From Fusobacterium varium (GTDB lineage: Bacteria > Fusobacteriota > Fusobacteriia > Fusobacteriales > Fusobacteriaceae): a DNA stretch of 64,000 bases. The notes beneath the pieces are model-generated. The model was not told where the DNA came from, ran no database searches, and worked only from the letters and a program-made list of their open reading frames with translations. Shown piece by piece: positions 24,624 to 32,018 of the stretch. The stretch lies in NCBI GenBank assembly GCA_002356455.1, contig AP017968.1, positions 2,480,001-2,544,000 of the forward strand. The letters are read 5' to 3'. A program made the translations under genes and the position numbers. Every line of letters begins with the position of its first letter. Position 1 is the first letter of the stretch.

Positions 24624-25043
24624 TTAATTTTTCAATTTTTTTAATTGTTCCAAAACAATTAAATCTATACTCAATTTATACTCATAGTCATCTATGTCCT
24701 CGTCATAAAGAAGTTCAGCAGCAAAAGTATTAGCTTCTACTTCCATTTGATTAGTATATTTAGGAAATAAATCATAATCTTTCAAAGTTTGAATTTCTTT
24801 TGAATGGTGTAATAGAGCATGACCCAGCTCATGAGCTAAAACTACCATTTGACAAAATTCGCTTAAATTTTCATTAATTATTATAAATTTATTAGTTAAA
24901 GTTTTTTTATAAATACCTTTTATTTTTCCTAAATCCATATATAAAACTTCTATTTTAAAATATTTAGCTAATTTATACGGATTTTTGGTTCCCCATTTTC
25001 TTATTAAGTTTCTTACTCTTCCCTTTATATTCATATGTATCAC
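24624..25043 (-). CDS. ImmA/IrrE-type metallopeptidase
   Basis: A 139-residue protein with the zinc motif H-E-L-G-H (within V-V-L-A-H-E-L-G-H-A-L-L-H-H) near residue 69 and a downstream E-A-N-x-F-A-A-E segment typical of the family. These proteases cleave the XRE repressor encoded beside them and trigger induction (known for ICEBs1 ImmA/ImmR). The start may be GTG at 25043 or ATG at 25034; neither has a strong ribosome site, so coupling with the repressor gene 3 bases upstream is likely. Confidence 0.85.
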   Translation of the reverse strand: MIHMNIKGRVRNLIRKWGTKNPYKLAKYFKIEVLYMDLGKIKGIYKKTLTNKFIIINENLSEFCQMVVLAHELGHALLHHSKEIQTLKDYDLFPKYTNQMEVEANTFAAELLYDEDIDDYEYKLSIDLIVLEQLKKLKN

Positions 25044-25046
25044 ATA

Positions 25047-25493
25047 CTACTTATCTTTTTCTAAATCTTTTTTATTTTTATGAACATATTTTTTTTTATT
25101 AATTTCTTTACTTCTAAAAAAAACTTCATTTAAAGCTAATAATAATTTTTGTTTATCTTCCTCATCTATTTCTTCATCATTGAAAAACATGCTTGCTTCA
25201 TTCATAGCTTTTTCATATTGAGTTAATTCTTTTTTATCTAAATTTTCTATTCGTTTATCTCCAAAACTTTTATATTCTCTACCTAAAAATGCTGAATATA
25301 ATTTATCCTTTTCATCCGTAGTTAATTGAAGAGCTTTTACTATTTTATCTAAACTTTTTCTACTTCCATTACTTTTTCCAGATTCTATATCTCCTATGGT
25401 TCCATTTCCCAGCCCAGTCATTTCTGCTAATTTTAATATTGTAAGATCTCGGCTTTCTCTTAATTGTTTTAAAACAATAGATAATTTCAACAT
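25047..25493 (-). CDS. XRE-family prophage repressor
   Basis: A 148-residue protein. I chose the ATG at 25493 because AGAGGTGG precedes it; the frame opens 12 codons earlier without a site. Residues 8-65 form an XRE helix-turn-helix (L-A-E-M-T-G-L-G-N-G-T-I-G-D-I-E-S-G-K). The rest is charged and helical, ending in a Lys-rich tail. With the ImmA-like protease behind it and operators at its own start and in the divergent early promoter, it is the likely lysogeny repressor. Confidence 0.88.
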   Translation of the reverse strand: MLKLSIVLKQLRESRDLTILKLAEMTGLGNGTIGDIESGKSNGSRKSLDKIVKALQLTTDEKDKLYSAFLGREYKSFGDKRIENLDKKELTQYEKAMNEASMFFNDEEIDEEDKQKLLLALNEVFFRSKEINKKKYVHKNKKDLEKDK

Positions 25494-25509
25494 TTTTCCA
25501 CCTCTATTC

Positions 25510-25526
25510 ATTCGATTAATTCGTAT
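25510..25526. promoter_or_regulatory. Operator copy 3, at the repressor start
   Basis: ATTCGA-TTAAT-TCGTAT lies 17 bases before the repressor start codon, one arm mismatch from consensus. Binding here would give autoregulation of the repressor. A possible leftward promoter (TTGTTT, 18 bases, TAAAAT) lies at 25539-25568. Confidence 0.65.
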
Positions 25527-25575
25527 CACTTATTATTGATTTTAACATTTTTTAAATATAAAAAACAATTTTTTA

Positions 25576-25604
25576 TTGACATATACGAATTAATCGTATA
25601 TAAT
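25576..25604 (+). promoter_or_regulatory. Early promoter with operator copy 4 in its spacer
   Basis: TTGACA (25576-25581) and TATAAT (25599-25604) with a 17-base spacer form a perfect consensus. The perfect palindrome ATACGA-ATTAA-TCGTAT (25583-25599) sits inside. This is the main rightward early promoter; repressor binding would block it directly. Confidence 0.9.
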
Positions 25605-25642
25605 TAACTCAAATATTAACTTATATTTTTTTTACACATCAA

Positions 25643-25659
25643 ATACGATTAAATCGTAT
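25643..25659. promoter_or_regulatory. Operator copy 5
   Basis: The perfect palindrome ATACGA-TTAAA-TCGTAT lies about 35 bases after the expected early transcription start. It could act as a roadblock or cooperative site with copy 4. Confidence 0.75.
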
Positions 25660-25676
25660 AAAATAAGAGGAACTAT

Positions 25677-25733
25677 ATGCTGGCTTGGATCAAAAGATTA
25701 CTTAAATTTAAAATTAAATATTCAAGGAGGTGA
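25677..25733 (+). CDS. 18-residue leader peptide
   Basis: AGAGGA precedes an ATG 5 bases on. The frame ends in TGA overlapping the AGGAGGTGA ribosome site of the next gene, so translating it could open or couple that site. The peptide is basic and amphipathic. It is the first frame of the early transcript. Confidence 0.5.
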   Translation: MLAWIKRLLKFKIKYSRR

Positions 25734-25738
25734 AAATA

Positions 25739-25954
25739 ATGAAATTAACTCTTGACGCACTATTTATTGCAACAAATATCATTTTAGAGATTGAAGATTT
25801 GGAAATTAAAGAAAGATGTAGCAATCCTGGTGATACTTGGGAAAATACCAAAGAACTGTTTTTTAAAGAAGCTAGAAGAGGAATGGAAAACCCTTACTTT
25901 TGGTCTTCTGTTAAAGAATTTTCTAACATTTTGGAAAAGTATTATACAAGATAG
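25739..25954 (+). CDS. Early phage protein, 71 residues
   Basis: The ATG at 25739 is 8 bases after AGGAGG; a GTG three codons earlier is less well placed. The product is acidic and helical with no recognised motif. First substantial gene of the early operon. Confidence 0.65.
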   Translation: MKLTLDALFIATNIILEIEDLEIKERCSNPGDTWENTKELFFKEARRGMENPYFWSSVKEFSNILEKYYTR

Positions 25955-25960
25955 AAAAAT

Positions 25961-26030
25961 AGCCCTTCCTATTACGAGTAGGAAAGGCTGATGGATGATA
26001 TTATCAAACCACAATTACCTTGATAATATC
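25961..26030. repeat. Two consecutive hairpins in the early leader
   Basis: A 10/11-bp stem (AGCCCTTCCTA/TAGGAAAGGCT, 25961-25989) is followed by a perfect 10-bp stem (GATATTATCA/TGATAATATC, arms at 25997-26006 and 26021-26030). No T-run follows either. The second could be a protein binding site or an RNA structure that separates the first early gene from the next. Confidence 0.55.
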
Positions 26031-26061
26031 ACAAACTCATATATTAATCAAGGGGGATTTT

Positions 26062-26232
26062 ATGAAAAAGGTAAAAGAAAGAGTAAAAAAAATATCTAAT
26101 ATCTGGTTTTATTCTGTTCCTTTCGGAGATACATACATTGTTGGAACTGGGAAAGATTTAACTACTGCTTACAATGATTCTCTTTTAAAAATAAAAGAAA
26201 TGGAAGAAGGAGGAAAAAATGGAACTGATTAA
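26062..26232 (+). CDS. 56-residue phage protein, HicB-like flavour
   Basis: GGGGGA lies 8 bases before the ATG. The segment with I-W-F-Y-S-V-P-F-G-D-T-Y-I-V-G-T-G-K-D-L-T-T-A (strand, turn, strand, helix) resembles the start of small HicB-type proteins, but no toxin partner of HicA type is adjacent. It overlaps the next gene by 14 bases. Confidence 0.5.
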   Translation: MKKVKERVKKISNIWFYSVPFGDTYIVGTGKDLTTAYNDSLLKIKEMEEGGKNGTD

Positions 26233-26617
26233 AGTTACTGGTCCTGCTAAAAATAGAGATACTCTTGTGTCATTAAAATGGAATAATGGAAATGTGGGAC
26301 ATATTGCAATAAAAGAAGATAAAAAGTTAGTATTACTGGATAAAACTGAGAGAGGCTATTTTGTGTCAAAAAAACAGCTTTCTCCAGGAGTGGAACAAGC
26401 TGTTAGAAGATTTATAATGGCTGCCTGTCCTCCTTGGATAGAAGCAGAGTTGGTATCTATAGAAGCTGATATAGAACAGCAATTTAGATTTTCTAAAAAT
26501 GATACTTACAATCTTAAAAGCAAATATTATAACCTTAATATAAAAAAACTTGGATATAAAAAAGACTATTTAAAAAATGCTTTATCTGTAATAGAAAATT
26601 TAAATAAATATACATAA
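26219..26617 (+). CDS. Early phage protein, 132 residues, unknown
   Basis: GGAGGAAAAA precedes the ATG inside the end of the previous gene. The N-terminal half is strand-rich (K-V-T-G...L-V-S-L-K-W-N-N-G); the C-terminal half is helical. Its stop is followed at once by a terminator belonging to the opposite strand. Confidence 0.65.
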   Translation: MELIKVTGPAKNRDTLVSLKWNNGNVGHIAIKEDKKLVLLDKTERGYFVSKKQLSPGVEQAVRRFIMAACPPWIEAELVSIEADIEQQFRFSKNDTYNLKSKYYNLNIKKLGYKKDYLKNALSVIENLNKYT

Positions 26618-26635
26618 AAAAAGCCCCGAAGGGCT
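26616..26635 (-). terminator. Terminator of the small toxin transcript
   Basis: AGCCC-cgaa-GGGCT with seven T residues on the minus strand ends the leftward RNA 12 bases past the toxin stop. Confidence 0.88.
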
Positions 26636-26646
26636 GGGGTACGAGG

Positions 26647-26730
26647 TCACCTTTTGTCTATCCAGTCACAGATGATTTTAGCTAAAATGCCGGCTATCAC
26701 CTGTACTGCTAGTTCAATCAATATATCCAC
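26647..26730 (-). CDS. Fst/Ldr-like small membrane toxin (type I candidate)
   Basis: A 27-residue peptide starting at GTG 26730, seven bases after AAAGGGGG. One hydrophobic helix (A-V-Q-V-I-A-G-I-L-A-K-I-I) ends in D-W-I-D-K-R. The pattern (short lead, A-G-I-x-x-x-I, Trp, charged end) parallels Ldr and Fst toxins, whose peptides insert in the inner membrane. It is on the opposite strand to the early operon, with its own consensus promoter, structured leader and terminator. An antisense RNA partner was not identified, so the type I label is inference. Confidence 0.65.
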   Translation of the reverse strand: MDILIELAVQVIAGILAKIICDWIDKR

Positions 26731-26739
26731 GTGTACCCC

Positions 26740-26848
26740 CTTTGAATGATGTTCTGCTGCATACCAAGGCTCTGACCTCTTGATAAGCATGAAATAAGCA
26801 CCCTACAAGAGAGTGCCTATATCATCAGAGCTTTAACATCATTCAAAG
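26740..26848 (-). promoter_or_regulatory. Long-range stem covering the toxin ribosome site
   Basis: Arms 26740-26753 and 26835-26848 are perfectly complementary over 14 bp, and the stem runs into the A-A-A-G of the toxin AAAGGGGG site. A second stem (26766-26775 with 26825-26834, 9 of 10 bp plus one wobble) is nested inside. In the full transcript the start region would be closed until the 5' end is processed or paired elsewhere, as in known type I toxin mRNAs. Confidence 0.8.
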
Positions 26849-26872
26849 TGCCCCTAAGGGACTTCTGATTTA

Positions 26873-26900
26873 ATTATAACATAAATCTACAAAAAGTCAA
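26873..26900 (-). promoter_or_regulatory. Promoter of the toxin RNA
   Basis: On the minus strand TTGACT (26895-26900), a 16-base spacer and TATAAT (26873-26878) start a transcript of about 250 bases that carries the stems, the toxin frame and the terminator. Confidence 0.85.
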
Positions 26901-26953
26901 AGATTTCAAGCTATTTAGTAATATAAAATGCTTTAAATAATAGGAGGATAAAA

Positions 26954-27757
26954 ATGTGTAAAAAACTAAATGACAAATTTAAAATAGAAGATATATCTTG
27001 GAAAGTCTTAACTTGCAAATGGAATAATGGCAAACCTTGGGCTTTACTTACTCCATATGTTAATGCTTCTGCTATTCAATCGAGATTAGATGAATTATTT
27101 GATTTTGATGGGTGGCAAACTGAATATGTAATGAATAACCAGTATGTTAATTGTAGATTAAGTATTTGGAGTGATAAAAGAAACCAATGGATCACTAAAG
27201 AAAATACCTGCGAAGTAGACGATCCTAAACAAGATAACAGCCCAAACAACCCATATAAGACAGCTTGTTCTGGAGCTTTTAAAAGGGTAGCCTTAGAATT
27301 TGGAATAGGAAGATATTTAAAAAATATAAAATACTTTGCTAAAAATGTGTGTGAAAGCCCAGATGATAAAACGCTATATCTTCTTTGTACAGATAAAAAA
27401 TCTAATAAAACATTTTATGCATCTATACCAACAGAAAAAGAAATACTTGAATTAATTGAAGCACCTGAAAACGACAACAAAGTCCCTGAAAAAGATAAAA
27501 AACTACCTAAAAAACCTACTGAAATATCTAAAAAAGAGATTGATCCTACTAAAACTGACAAAGACCTAATTACTCAAGAAACAGCAATTCAAATAACTAA
27601 ATATATAAAAAGTAAATTTCCTGATAATGAAGCAAAAGTTATACTCGGAATAAGGAGAGCCTTTAATATAAGCGATTTTAAAGAGCTCACTAAACAGCAG
27701 CATGAAATTATTATAAACTGCCAATTTGATATAGAGAAGATTAAGAAAGCTGTATAA
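26954..27757 (+). CDS. Rad52/Rad22-family ssDNA annealing protein
   Basis: A 267-residue protein. The N-terminal 150 residues have the Rad52-type landmarks: A-L-L-T-P-Y-V-N-A-S-A-I near 35, D-G-W-Q-T-E-Y near 54, and A-C-S-G-A-F-K-R-V-A-L-E-F-G-I-G-R-Y-L near 104. The rest is a Lys/Pro-rich linker and a helical tail. Such phage Sak proteins anneal complementary strands during replication and recombination. GGAGG precedes the start. Confidence 0.88.
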   Translation: MCKKLNDKFKIEDISWKVLTCKWNNGKPWALLTPYVNASAIQSRLDELFDFDGWQTEYVMNNQYVNCRLSIWSDKRNQWITKENTCEVDDPKQDNSPNNPYKTACSGAFKRVALEFGIGRYLKNIKYFAKNVCESPDDKTLYLLCTDKKSNKTFYASIPTEKEILELIEAPENDNKVPEKDKKLPKKPTEISKKEIDPTKTDKDLITQETAIQITKYIKSKFPDNEAKVILGIRRAFNISDFKELTKQQHEIIINCQFDIEKIKKAV

Positions 27758-27767
27758 GGAGAAAAAT

Positions 27768-27968
27768 ATGTATTTGAGTAATATAGAAATAGTTCTTAAT
27801 GCTGTAGAGAAGAATCCAGCAACCCAAGTTATACACTTAGATAGAACCGATTATGTTATCTATCAAAAAAATTTAGATGCATCAAACAGAGCAAAATTAA
27901 AAGATTCTTTAGAATCTTTAATAGATGCACATGGTCCTATAACAGTAATAGAAGTGTATAACGATTAA
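27768..27968 (+). CDS. 66-residue phage protein, unknown
   Basis: An acidic, mixed helix/strand protein 10 bases behind the annealing protein gene, with AAGGAG in front of the ATG. A strong hairpin follows it. No family recognised. Confidence 0.6.
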   Translation: MYLSNIEIVLNAVEKNPATQVIHLDRTDYVIYQKNLDASNRAKLKDSLESLIDAHGPITVIEVYND

Positions 27969-27978
27969 GTTTTTCTAG

Positions 27979-28007
27979 GTTCTATGATTAATTTTAAATC
28001 ATAGAAC
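27979..28007. repeat. Perfect 11-bp hairpin
   Basis: GTTCTATGATT (27979-27989) and AATCATAGAAC (27997-28007) pair around a 7-base loop. No T-run follows in the rightward direction, so it may be a processing or stability element, or a binding site. Confidence 0.6.
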
Positions 28008-28039
28008 TTATTAAAAACTTAAAGAAAAAGGAGAAAGAT

Positions 28040-28462
28040 ATGGAAGAAAAAAAGCTTATCCTCTTATCTGTTACAGATAGAGGAATCCCATGTTTATGGG
28101 AAAAAGGTGGAAAGGATCAGAATGGTTATGCATCTGCTCTATTAATAGCAGACAGTGAGGGAAACAAGAAAAATGCTATATATTTTAGAAATTGGTACTG
28201 TGATGAGCATGCTTTAATCCCAGTAGAAATAAGAGATTTGGTATGTGATTTTTTCCAAGATTATGAGAATGGTCCTATACTTTGGCAAATAGAAGATATA
28301 GATGTCCAGCAGCAGTATGCATCACTTGTCAAAATTGATAACGCTGCTGCTCCTTGTCTGGTAAAGATGACAGAAAGAAAGTCTATGCACTACAAGTGCA
28401 CTATACCTTATTTTGTAAAAAACTGGGATCAAAAAACACAATATAAAATCTATAAAAATTAA
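28040..28462 (+). CDS. 140-residue early phage protein, unknown
   Basis: GGAGAAAG precedes the ATG. The protein is Trp/Tyr/Cys rich with mixed strands (C-L-W-E-K-G-G near 25-31, I-Y-F-R-N-W-Y-C near 53-60). It lies between the recombination and initiator genes. A distant likeness to the 132-residue gene at 26219 (an I-E-x-D-x-Q-Q region in both) is too weak to claim. Confidence 0.65.
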   Translation: MEEKKLILLSVTDRGIPCLWEKGGKDQNGYASALLIADSEGNKKNAIYFRNWYCDEHALIPVEIRDLVCDFFQDYENGPILWQIEDIDVQQQYASLVKIDNAAAPCLVKMTERKSMHYKCTIPYFVKNWDQKTQYKIYKN

Positions 28463-28502
28463 TTGCGATATTTATTAAAAATCTTTAAAAGGAGGTGTAA
28501 AG

Positions 28503-29492
28503 ATGGATCTTACTCCAGAGATCAAAGAACAACTTGGAATAGTAGATAATAGAAAAGACTTTTATTTTAAAGTAGAGAATTCTGTTATTGATGGCTATAT
28601 GGAATATGATGCAGAATTAAAAAGAGATGCTCCAAAAGACTATTTTTCTAATATCTATGAAAAAATGGTTTTTATAGTTCTTTCCAGGTATGCAAACAAT
28701 AATGACGGGATAGCTTTCCCTAGTATCTCTACAATAGCAAGAAATGCACTTTGTGGAGCTACAAAGGTTAGAGAATGTATTAAATCCCTGGAGAAAAAAG
28801 GATTCATCAAAAAAGTTACTAGACCCAAAACCAATAAAGATAATGATAGTAATCTTTATTCTGTAAAAAATATAGAAATTTTAGAGAAAAAACCTCTAAA
28901 AGAAAATTTTTCTATACCTACTTCACCCCACGAGGTAGCTACCTCGCCCGACGAACCCTATAAAGAACTATATAAGAAGAACTATAAAAAGAATCATGAT
29001 AGCAATAAAAATACCAATGATATTTTTGAAAAATTATTTGAAGAATTTGGAATTAATTACACTACTAAAAACCAATCTTCTGTAAAAAAATTACTATCTA
29101 AAATGAGCCAAGAAGCAGTTATAGACTACCTAAAAGAAACCTACATAAATATTTCTAGTTCTCCAGGAGTGGAAAATATAGCAGCTCTTTTCTCTGCCAA
29201 GATAGAAAAGCAAGAAAGACAAGTAACAGCAGCAACAAGAAAAGCTATTACCCTTAAAGAAAAGCAAATAGAAGAAGAAAAAAAATCCCTTAATATCCAA
29301 AATACAAGCATAGAATTAATTTTTTATGCTTTGCCAGAAAAAGAAAAATTACAAGTAGAAAAAGAAGCTTTTGCCCTTTTCTTCCAGGAGCAAAATATCG
29401 ATCCAGGAATAATGGCAAAAATGAGGGAAAACAATTATCTTATGTATTTCCAAACACTAAAAAAATATATAAGCATAGTCTTAAATTTATAA
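28503..29492 (+). CDS. Phage replication initiator with winged-helix domain
   Basis: A 329-residue protein. Residues about 45-120 form a winged helix (I-V-L-S-R-Y-A-N-N...A-F-P-S-I-S-T-I-A-R-N-A...I-K-S-L-E-K-K-G-F-I), the pattern of phage replisome organisers. A Lys/Asn-rich linker leads to a helical C-terminus. It would bind the origin and load the helicase. No helicase loader gene is recognised nearby. Confidence 0.8.
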   Translation: MDLTPEIKEQLGIVDNRKDFYFKVENSVIDGYMEYDAELKRDAPKDYFSNIYEKMVFIVLSRYANNNDGIAFPSISTIARNALCGATKVRECIKSLEKKGFIKKVTRPKTNKDNDSNLYSVKNIEILEKKPLKENFSIPTSPHEVATSPDEPYKELYKKNYKKNHDSNKNTNDIFEKLFEEFGINYTTKNQSSVKKLLSKMSQEAVIDYLKETYINISSSPGVENIAALFSAKIEKQERQVTAATRKAITLKEKQIEEEKKSLNIQNTSIELIFYALPEKEKLQVEKEAFALFFQEQNIDPGIMAKMRENNYLMYFQTLKKYISIVLNL

Positions 29493-29507
29493 AACAAGGA
29501 GGGGAAA

Positions 29508-29768
29508 ATGTATTTTAAAAAAGAAATTGATTTAGCAAAAAAGAGCATCCATGTTTCCAGAGCAATTTCCAAGCTACCAGGAAGAAGTGCTGAACTAGAA
29601 GAAACAGCAAGAATACTGGCTAATAGATATACCCAGTATGATGTTAAAGAAACCTTAAAAAATATGTATAGATATAATAAAGAAATTCCTGATATTAAAA
29701 AAAAGTTGATAGCTGATACAATAAAATTTTTCAATAGCAGAATGAAAAAAGAAAGGAGGCTTGGATGA
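29508..29768 (+). CDS. 86-residue basic phage protein, unknown
   Basis: GGAGGGG precedes the ATG, and the stop overlaps the next start by four bases (ATGA). The product is helical and Lys/Arg rich. Position between replication genes suggests a replication accessory role, no more. Confidence 0.65.
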   Translation: MYFKKEIDLAKKSIHVSRAISKLPGRSAELEETARILANRYTQYDVKETLKNMYRYNKEIPDIKKKLIADTIKFFNSRMKKERRLG

Positions 29769-30679
29769 GAAAGGTAAAAAATGCTAAGAAAGAAAATACT
29801 TTAAAATTTATTACAGATCTGGAATATGCTCGAGCTGTAGAAGCAGCAAAAGACATAGCTGAAACCCATGTAGAATATAAAGTTTTAAATTATCTTGCAT
29901 GTACCCAGCAAATGTTTGATAAGGAAGTTGCCGAAATCCTAGTGGCTATAACAAGTTATCTATACACTAATAACAGAGCGAAAAAGTTTAAAATGAAGAT
30001 AGCTATTAGAAATAATATTAGAAGTCTTGTAACTGTGGCAGCTCCACATTTATTAGCTAATACAAATACCCAAGTTTTTACTATAATGTTTGAATTGAAC
30101 GAAATTTTAGTAGATTATAGCAGCCTTGAAAATAAAATGTTAAGAGAAATAGAAAAAAAGGGATTCCAAGAAGCTTATCCAGAATTCAAAAACGCAATGC
30201 AGGAAGCAGATGGAAACTTTTTAAAAGAAAGAATTAATGTCATTCTAGGATATGATCCTGTTTTTAATGGAGAAATAAAAGAAAAGTTCTTAGATGTCCT
30301 TAACTGGATTCCTAAGACAATTACCAGGCTTATAAAATACAATAGTCAATTTTATATCCCTTCTGTCCTTTCTGAAGAAATAAACAGAAAACTAGAAATA
30401 GTTCTTCAGGAAGCAAATAAAAAACTTGGATATACAGACCAAGCAGAGAAACTTTTTAAAAATGAATGCACATTAATAAATGAGCTTGCTGCTAGAGTAA
30501 TGTTAGTTCAGAGAGCTATCCCGTTCTTGGAAGAAGAAAACAAAGAATTGTTTCCAATGGAATATAAAAAAGATCTTACACACTTAAAAGGAACACTTAC
30601 AAGAATAAAAAACTTATTAGGTATCTTGTATGACTACCTAAATTATGGAGAACTAAGAAAAGGAGAATTGAATGTCTGA
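29765..30679 (+). CDS. 304-residue helical phage protein, unknown
   Basis: Almost wholly helical, with no signal, span or nucleotide motif that I can see. It overlaps the neighbours on both sides by a few bases, so it belongs to a tightly coupled block (29508-30946). Possibly a replication or DNA-binding partner. The family is unrecognised. Confidence 0.7.
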   Translation: MRKVKNAKKENTLKFITDLEYARAVEAAKDIAETHVEYKVLNYLACTQQMFDKEVAEILVAITSYLYTNNRAKKFKMKIAIRNNIRSLVTVAAPHLLANTNTQVFTIMFELNEILVDYSSLENKMLREIEKKGFQEAYPEFKNAMQEADGNFLKERINVILGYDPVFNGEIKEKFLDVLNWIPKTITRLIKYNSQFYIPSVLSEEINRKLEIVLQEANKKLGYTDQAEKLFKNECTLINELAARVMLVQRAIPFLEEENKELFPMEYKKDLTHLKGTLTRIKNLLGILYDYLNYGELRKGELNV

Positions 30680-30845
30680 ATATATAGAATGTCAATTAAA
30701 AAAATGCTGCTATACCTGTTCGAGCGTTTATTTTAAAATCAATAAAATGTCTTGTATGTGGGAACTTAAAACTGGGGATCCAAATATAGATGTTTGTCCT
30801 AGCTGGGAGCCAAACGAGGAAATATGTAAAAAATTAAAGTTATAG
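30672..30845 (+). CDS. 57-residue Cys-rich protein, possible zinc binder
   Basis: The ATG overlaps the end of the previous gene, and AGGAGA lies 5 bases before it. Seven cysteines occur (one early, a C-C-x-x-C cluster near 12-16, one near 29, one near 44, one near 53). The spacing suits a small zinc-binding fold. Function unknown. Confidence 0.65.
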   Translation: MSEYIECQLKKCCYTCSSVYFKINKMSCMWELKTGDPNIDVCPSWEPNEEICKKLKL

Positions 30846-30853
30846 GAGGATAA

Positions 30854-30946
30854 ATGTTTGAAATATCTTGGGAAGTATTTTTAATAATTTATTTTATTTT
30901 GTGCTCTCTTCTGGGAGCAGTTGTTATAAAATTTTTAAGTAGATAG
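30854..30946 (+). CDS. 30-residue single-span membrane peptide
   Basis: TAGGAGGA precedes the ATG. One long hydrophobic segment is followed by a short basic end. It is coupled to its neighbours by gaps of 8 and 11 bases. Unknown role. Confidence 0.55.
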   Translation: MFEISWEVFLIIYFILCSLLGAVVIKFLSR

Positions 30947-30957
30947 GAGAAAAATAA

Positions 30958-31242
30958 ATGATTATAAACCTAGAAGAAGCTAAAAAATATGAAATAGAAC
31001 TTAAAGACATGGCTGTCTACTATTGTCTTATCTTACATGATGGGGAGCTGTCTAATAAAGAATTAAGAAGTAAATTAGGCAGCAGCTATGGAGTAGCCGA
31101 AATATCTAATATATGCTCTAAATTAGAAGCTAAGAAACTTATAAAAAGATATCTTACTAAAACAAATAAAGTCCAATATGAGATTTTAGCCTTAGAGGAA
31201 AAAGAGAAAAATAAAAAATTTATTCAAAATACAATATTTTAA
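30958..31242 (+). CDS. Winged-helix DNA-binding protein, 94 residues
   Basis: Residues about 20-75 look like a MarR/replication-type winged helix (E-L-S-N-K-E-L-R-S-K-L...V-A-E-I-S-N-I-C-S-K-L-E-A-K-K-L-I-K-R-Y). AGGAGA precedes the start. It may regulate late or replication genes; the target is unknown. Confidence 0.65.
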   Translation: MIINLEEAKKYEIELKDMAVYYCLILHDGELSNKELRSKLGSSYGVAEISNICSKLEAKKLIKRYLTKTNKVQYEILALEEKEKNKKFIQNTIF

Positions 31243-31256
31243 AAAGGAGATAATAA

Positions 31257-31610
31257 ATGAATAAAACAAAATTAGATTTAAGTATGTTTACAATGGAATT
31301 TGGAAAGATGAAAGTACCTACAGATAAACATTTTCAAAAAGTTTATGAAGAATTTAACGAGCTCAATAATGCTAATAATGATTATGCTTATGGCAAAATA
31401 GAAACAGATATTCATCCAGCAGAGAAGGAAGAAGATAGAAAAAAATTATGTGATGAAGCTCTTGATATGATCCAAGCATCTATAAGTTTTGTATCACATT
31501 TGATTAAAAAAAATCTTATGACTGTTGAAGATATAGAAGCTTGGAAAGATAAACTTGAAAAAAGAAAAGAAAAATATATAAAGCAAGAAGGCTTAAATGA
31601 AAAATTCTAA
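31257..31610 (+). CDS. MazG-like nucleotide pyrophosphohydrolase
   Basis: A 117-residue all-helical protein with paired acidic motifs E-E-F-N-E-L near residue 25 and C-D-E-A-L-D-M near 63-69, matching the ExxE and ExxD metal sites of MazG-like enzymes. Phage copies hydrolyse dNTPs or alarmones. It overlaps the YopX-like gene by 14 bases. Confidence 0.6.
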   Translation: MNKTKLDLSMFTMEFGKMKVPTDKHFQKVYEEFNELNNANNDYAYGKIETDIHPAEKEEDRKKLCDEALDMIQASISFVSHLIKKNLMTVEDIEAWKDKLEKRKEKYIKQEGLNEKF

Positions 31611-32001
31611 TTTAAGATTCTGGGATAAGACAAATAAAAAAATGATAAAAATTGAAGAGTTGCCTGCTATAGCTTTACTAGAAATTTTTAAAAATTATAA
31701 AATAATGTGTTCTACTGGATTTAAAGATAAAAATAATAATGAAATTTTTGAAGGCGATATTTTAGAAATAGAGATTGAAAATACTGGCTGGAAAAGAAAA
31801 CTCCTCTGTAGAATTGGAAAATTTAAAAAGAAAATAATCGGGATAGATAAAAAAAGTCACACTGCTGAAATTAATGGATTTTATTTTTTAAGCGATACAT
31901 TTGATGCCTTGTTACCAACTATAAAAAATAAAATTTCTGATACAGAAAAAATGGTAGTTTTAGGTAATATATATGAAACTCCTGAATTAATGGTTTGGTA
32001 A
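31597..32001 (+). CDS. YopX-family phage protein
   Basis: A 134-residue protein with the family marks R-F-W-D-K-T-N-K-K-M at the start, S-T-G-F-K-D-K-N-N-N-E-I-F-E-G-D-I near 38, and V-L-G-N-I-Y-E-T-P-E-L near 122. YopX proteins are common in prophages but of unknown function. Confidence 0.88.
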   Translation: MKNSNLRFWDKTNKKMIKIEELPAIALLEIFKNYKIMCSTGFKDKNNNEIFEGDILEIEIENTGWKRKLLCRIGKFKKKIIGIDKKSHTAEINGFYFLSDTFDALLPTIKNKISDTEKMVVLGNIYETPELMVW

Positions 32002-32018
32002 AAAATGGAGGGAATAAA

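Noticed and set aside
26062-26232. HicAB toxin-antitoxin pair
   Set aside because: A HicB-like flavour is visible, but no HicA-like partner with its conserved His lies next to it.
26219-28462. Paralogy between the 132- and 140-residue early proteins
   Set aside because: Only a short I-E-x-D-x-Q-Q-like segment is shared by eye; too weak without an alignment score.
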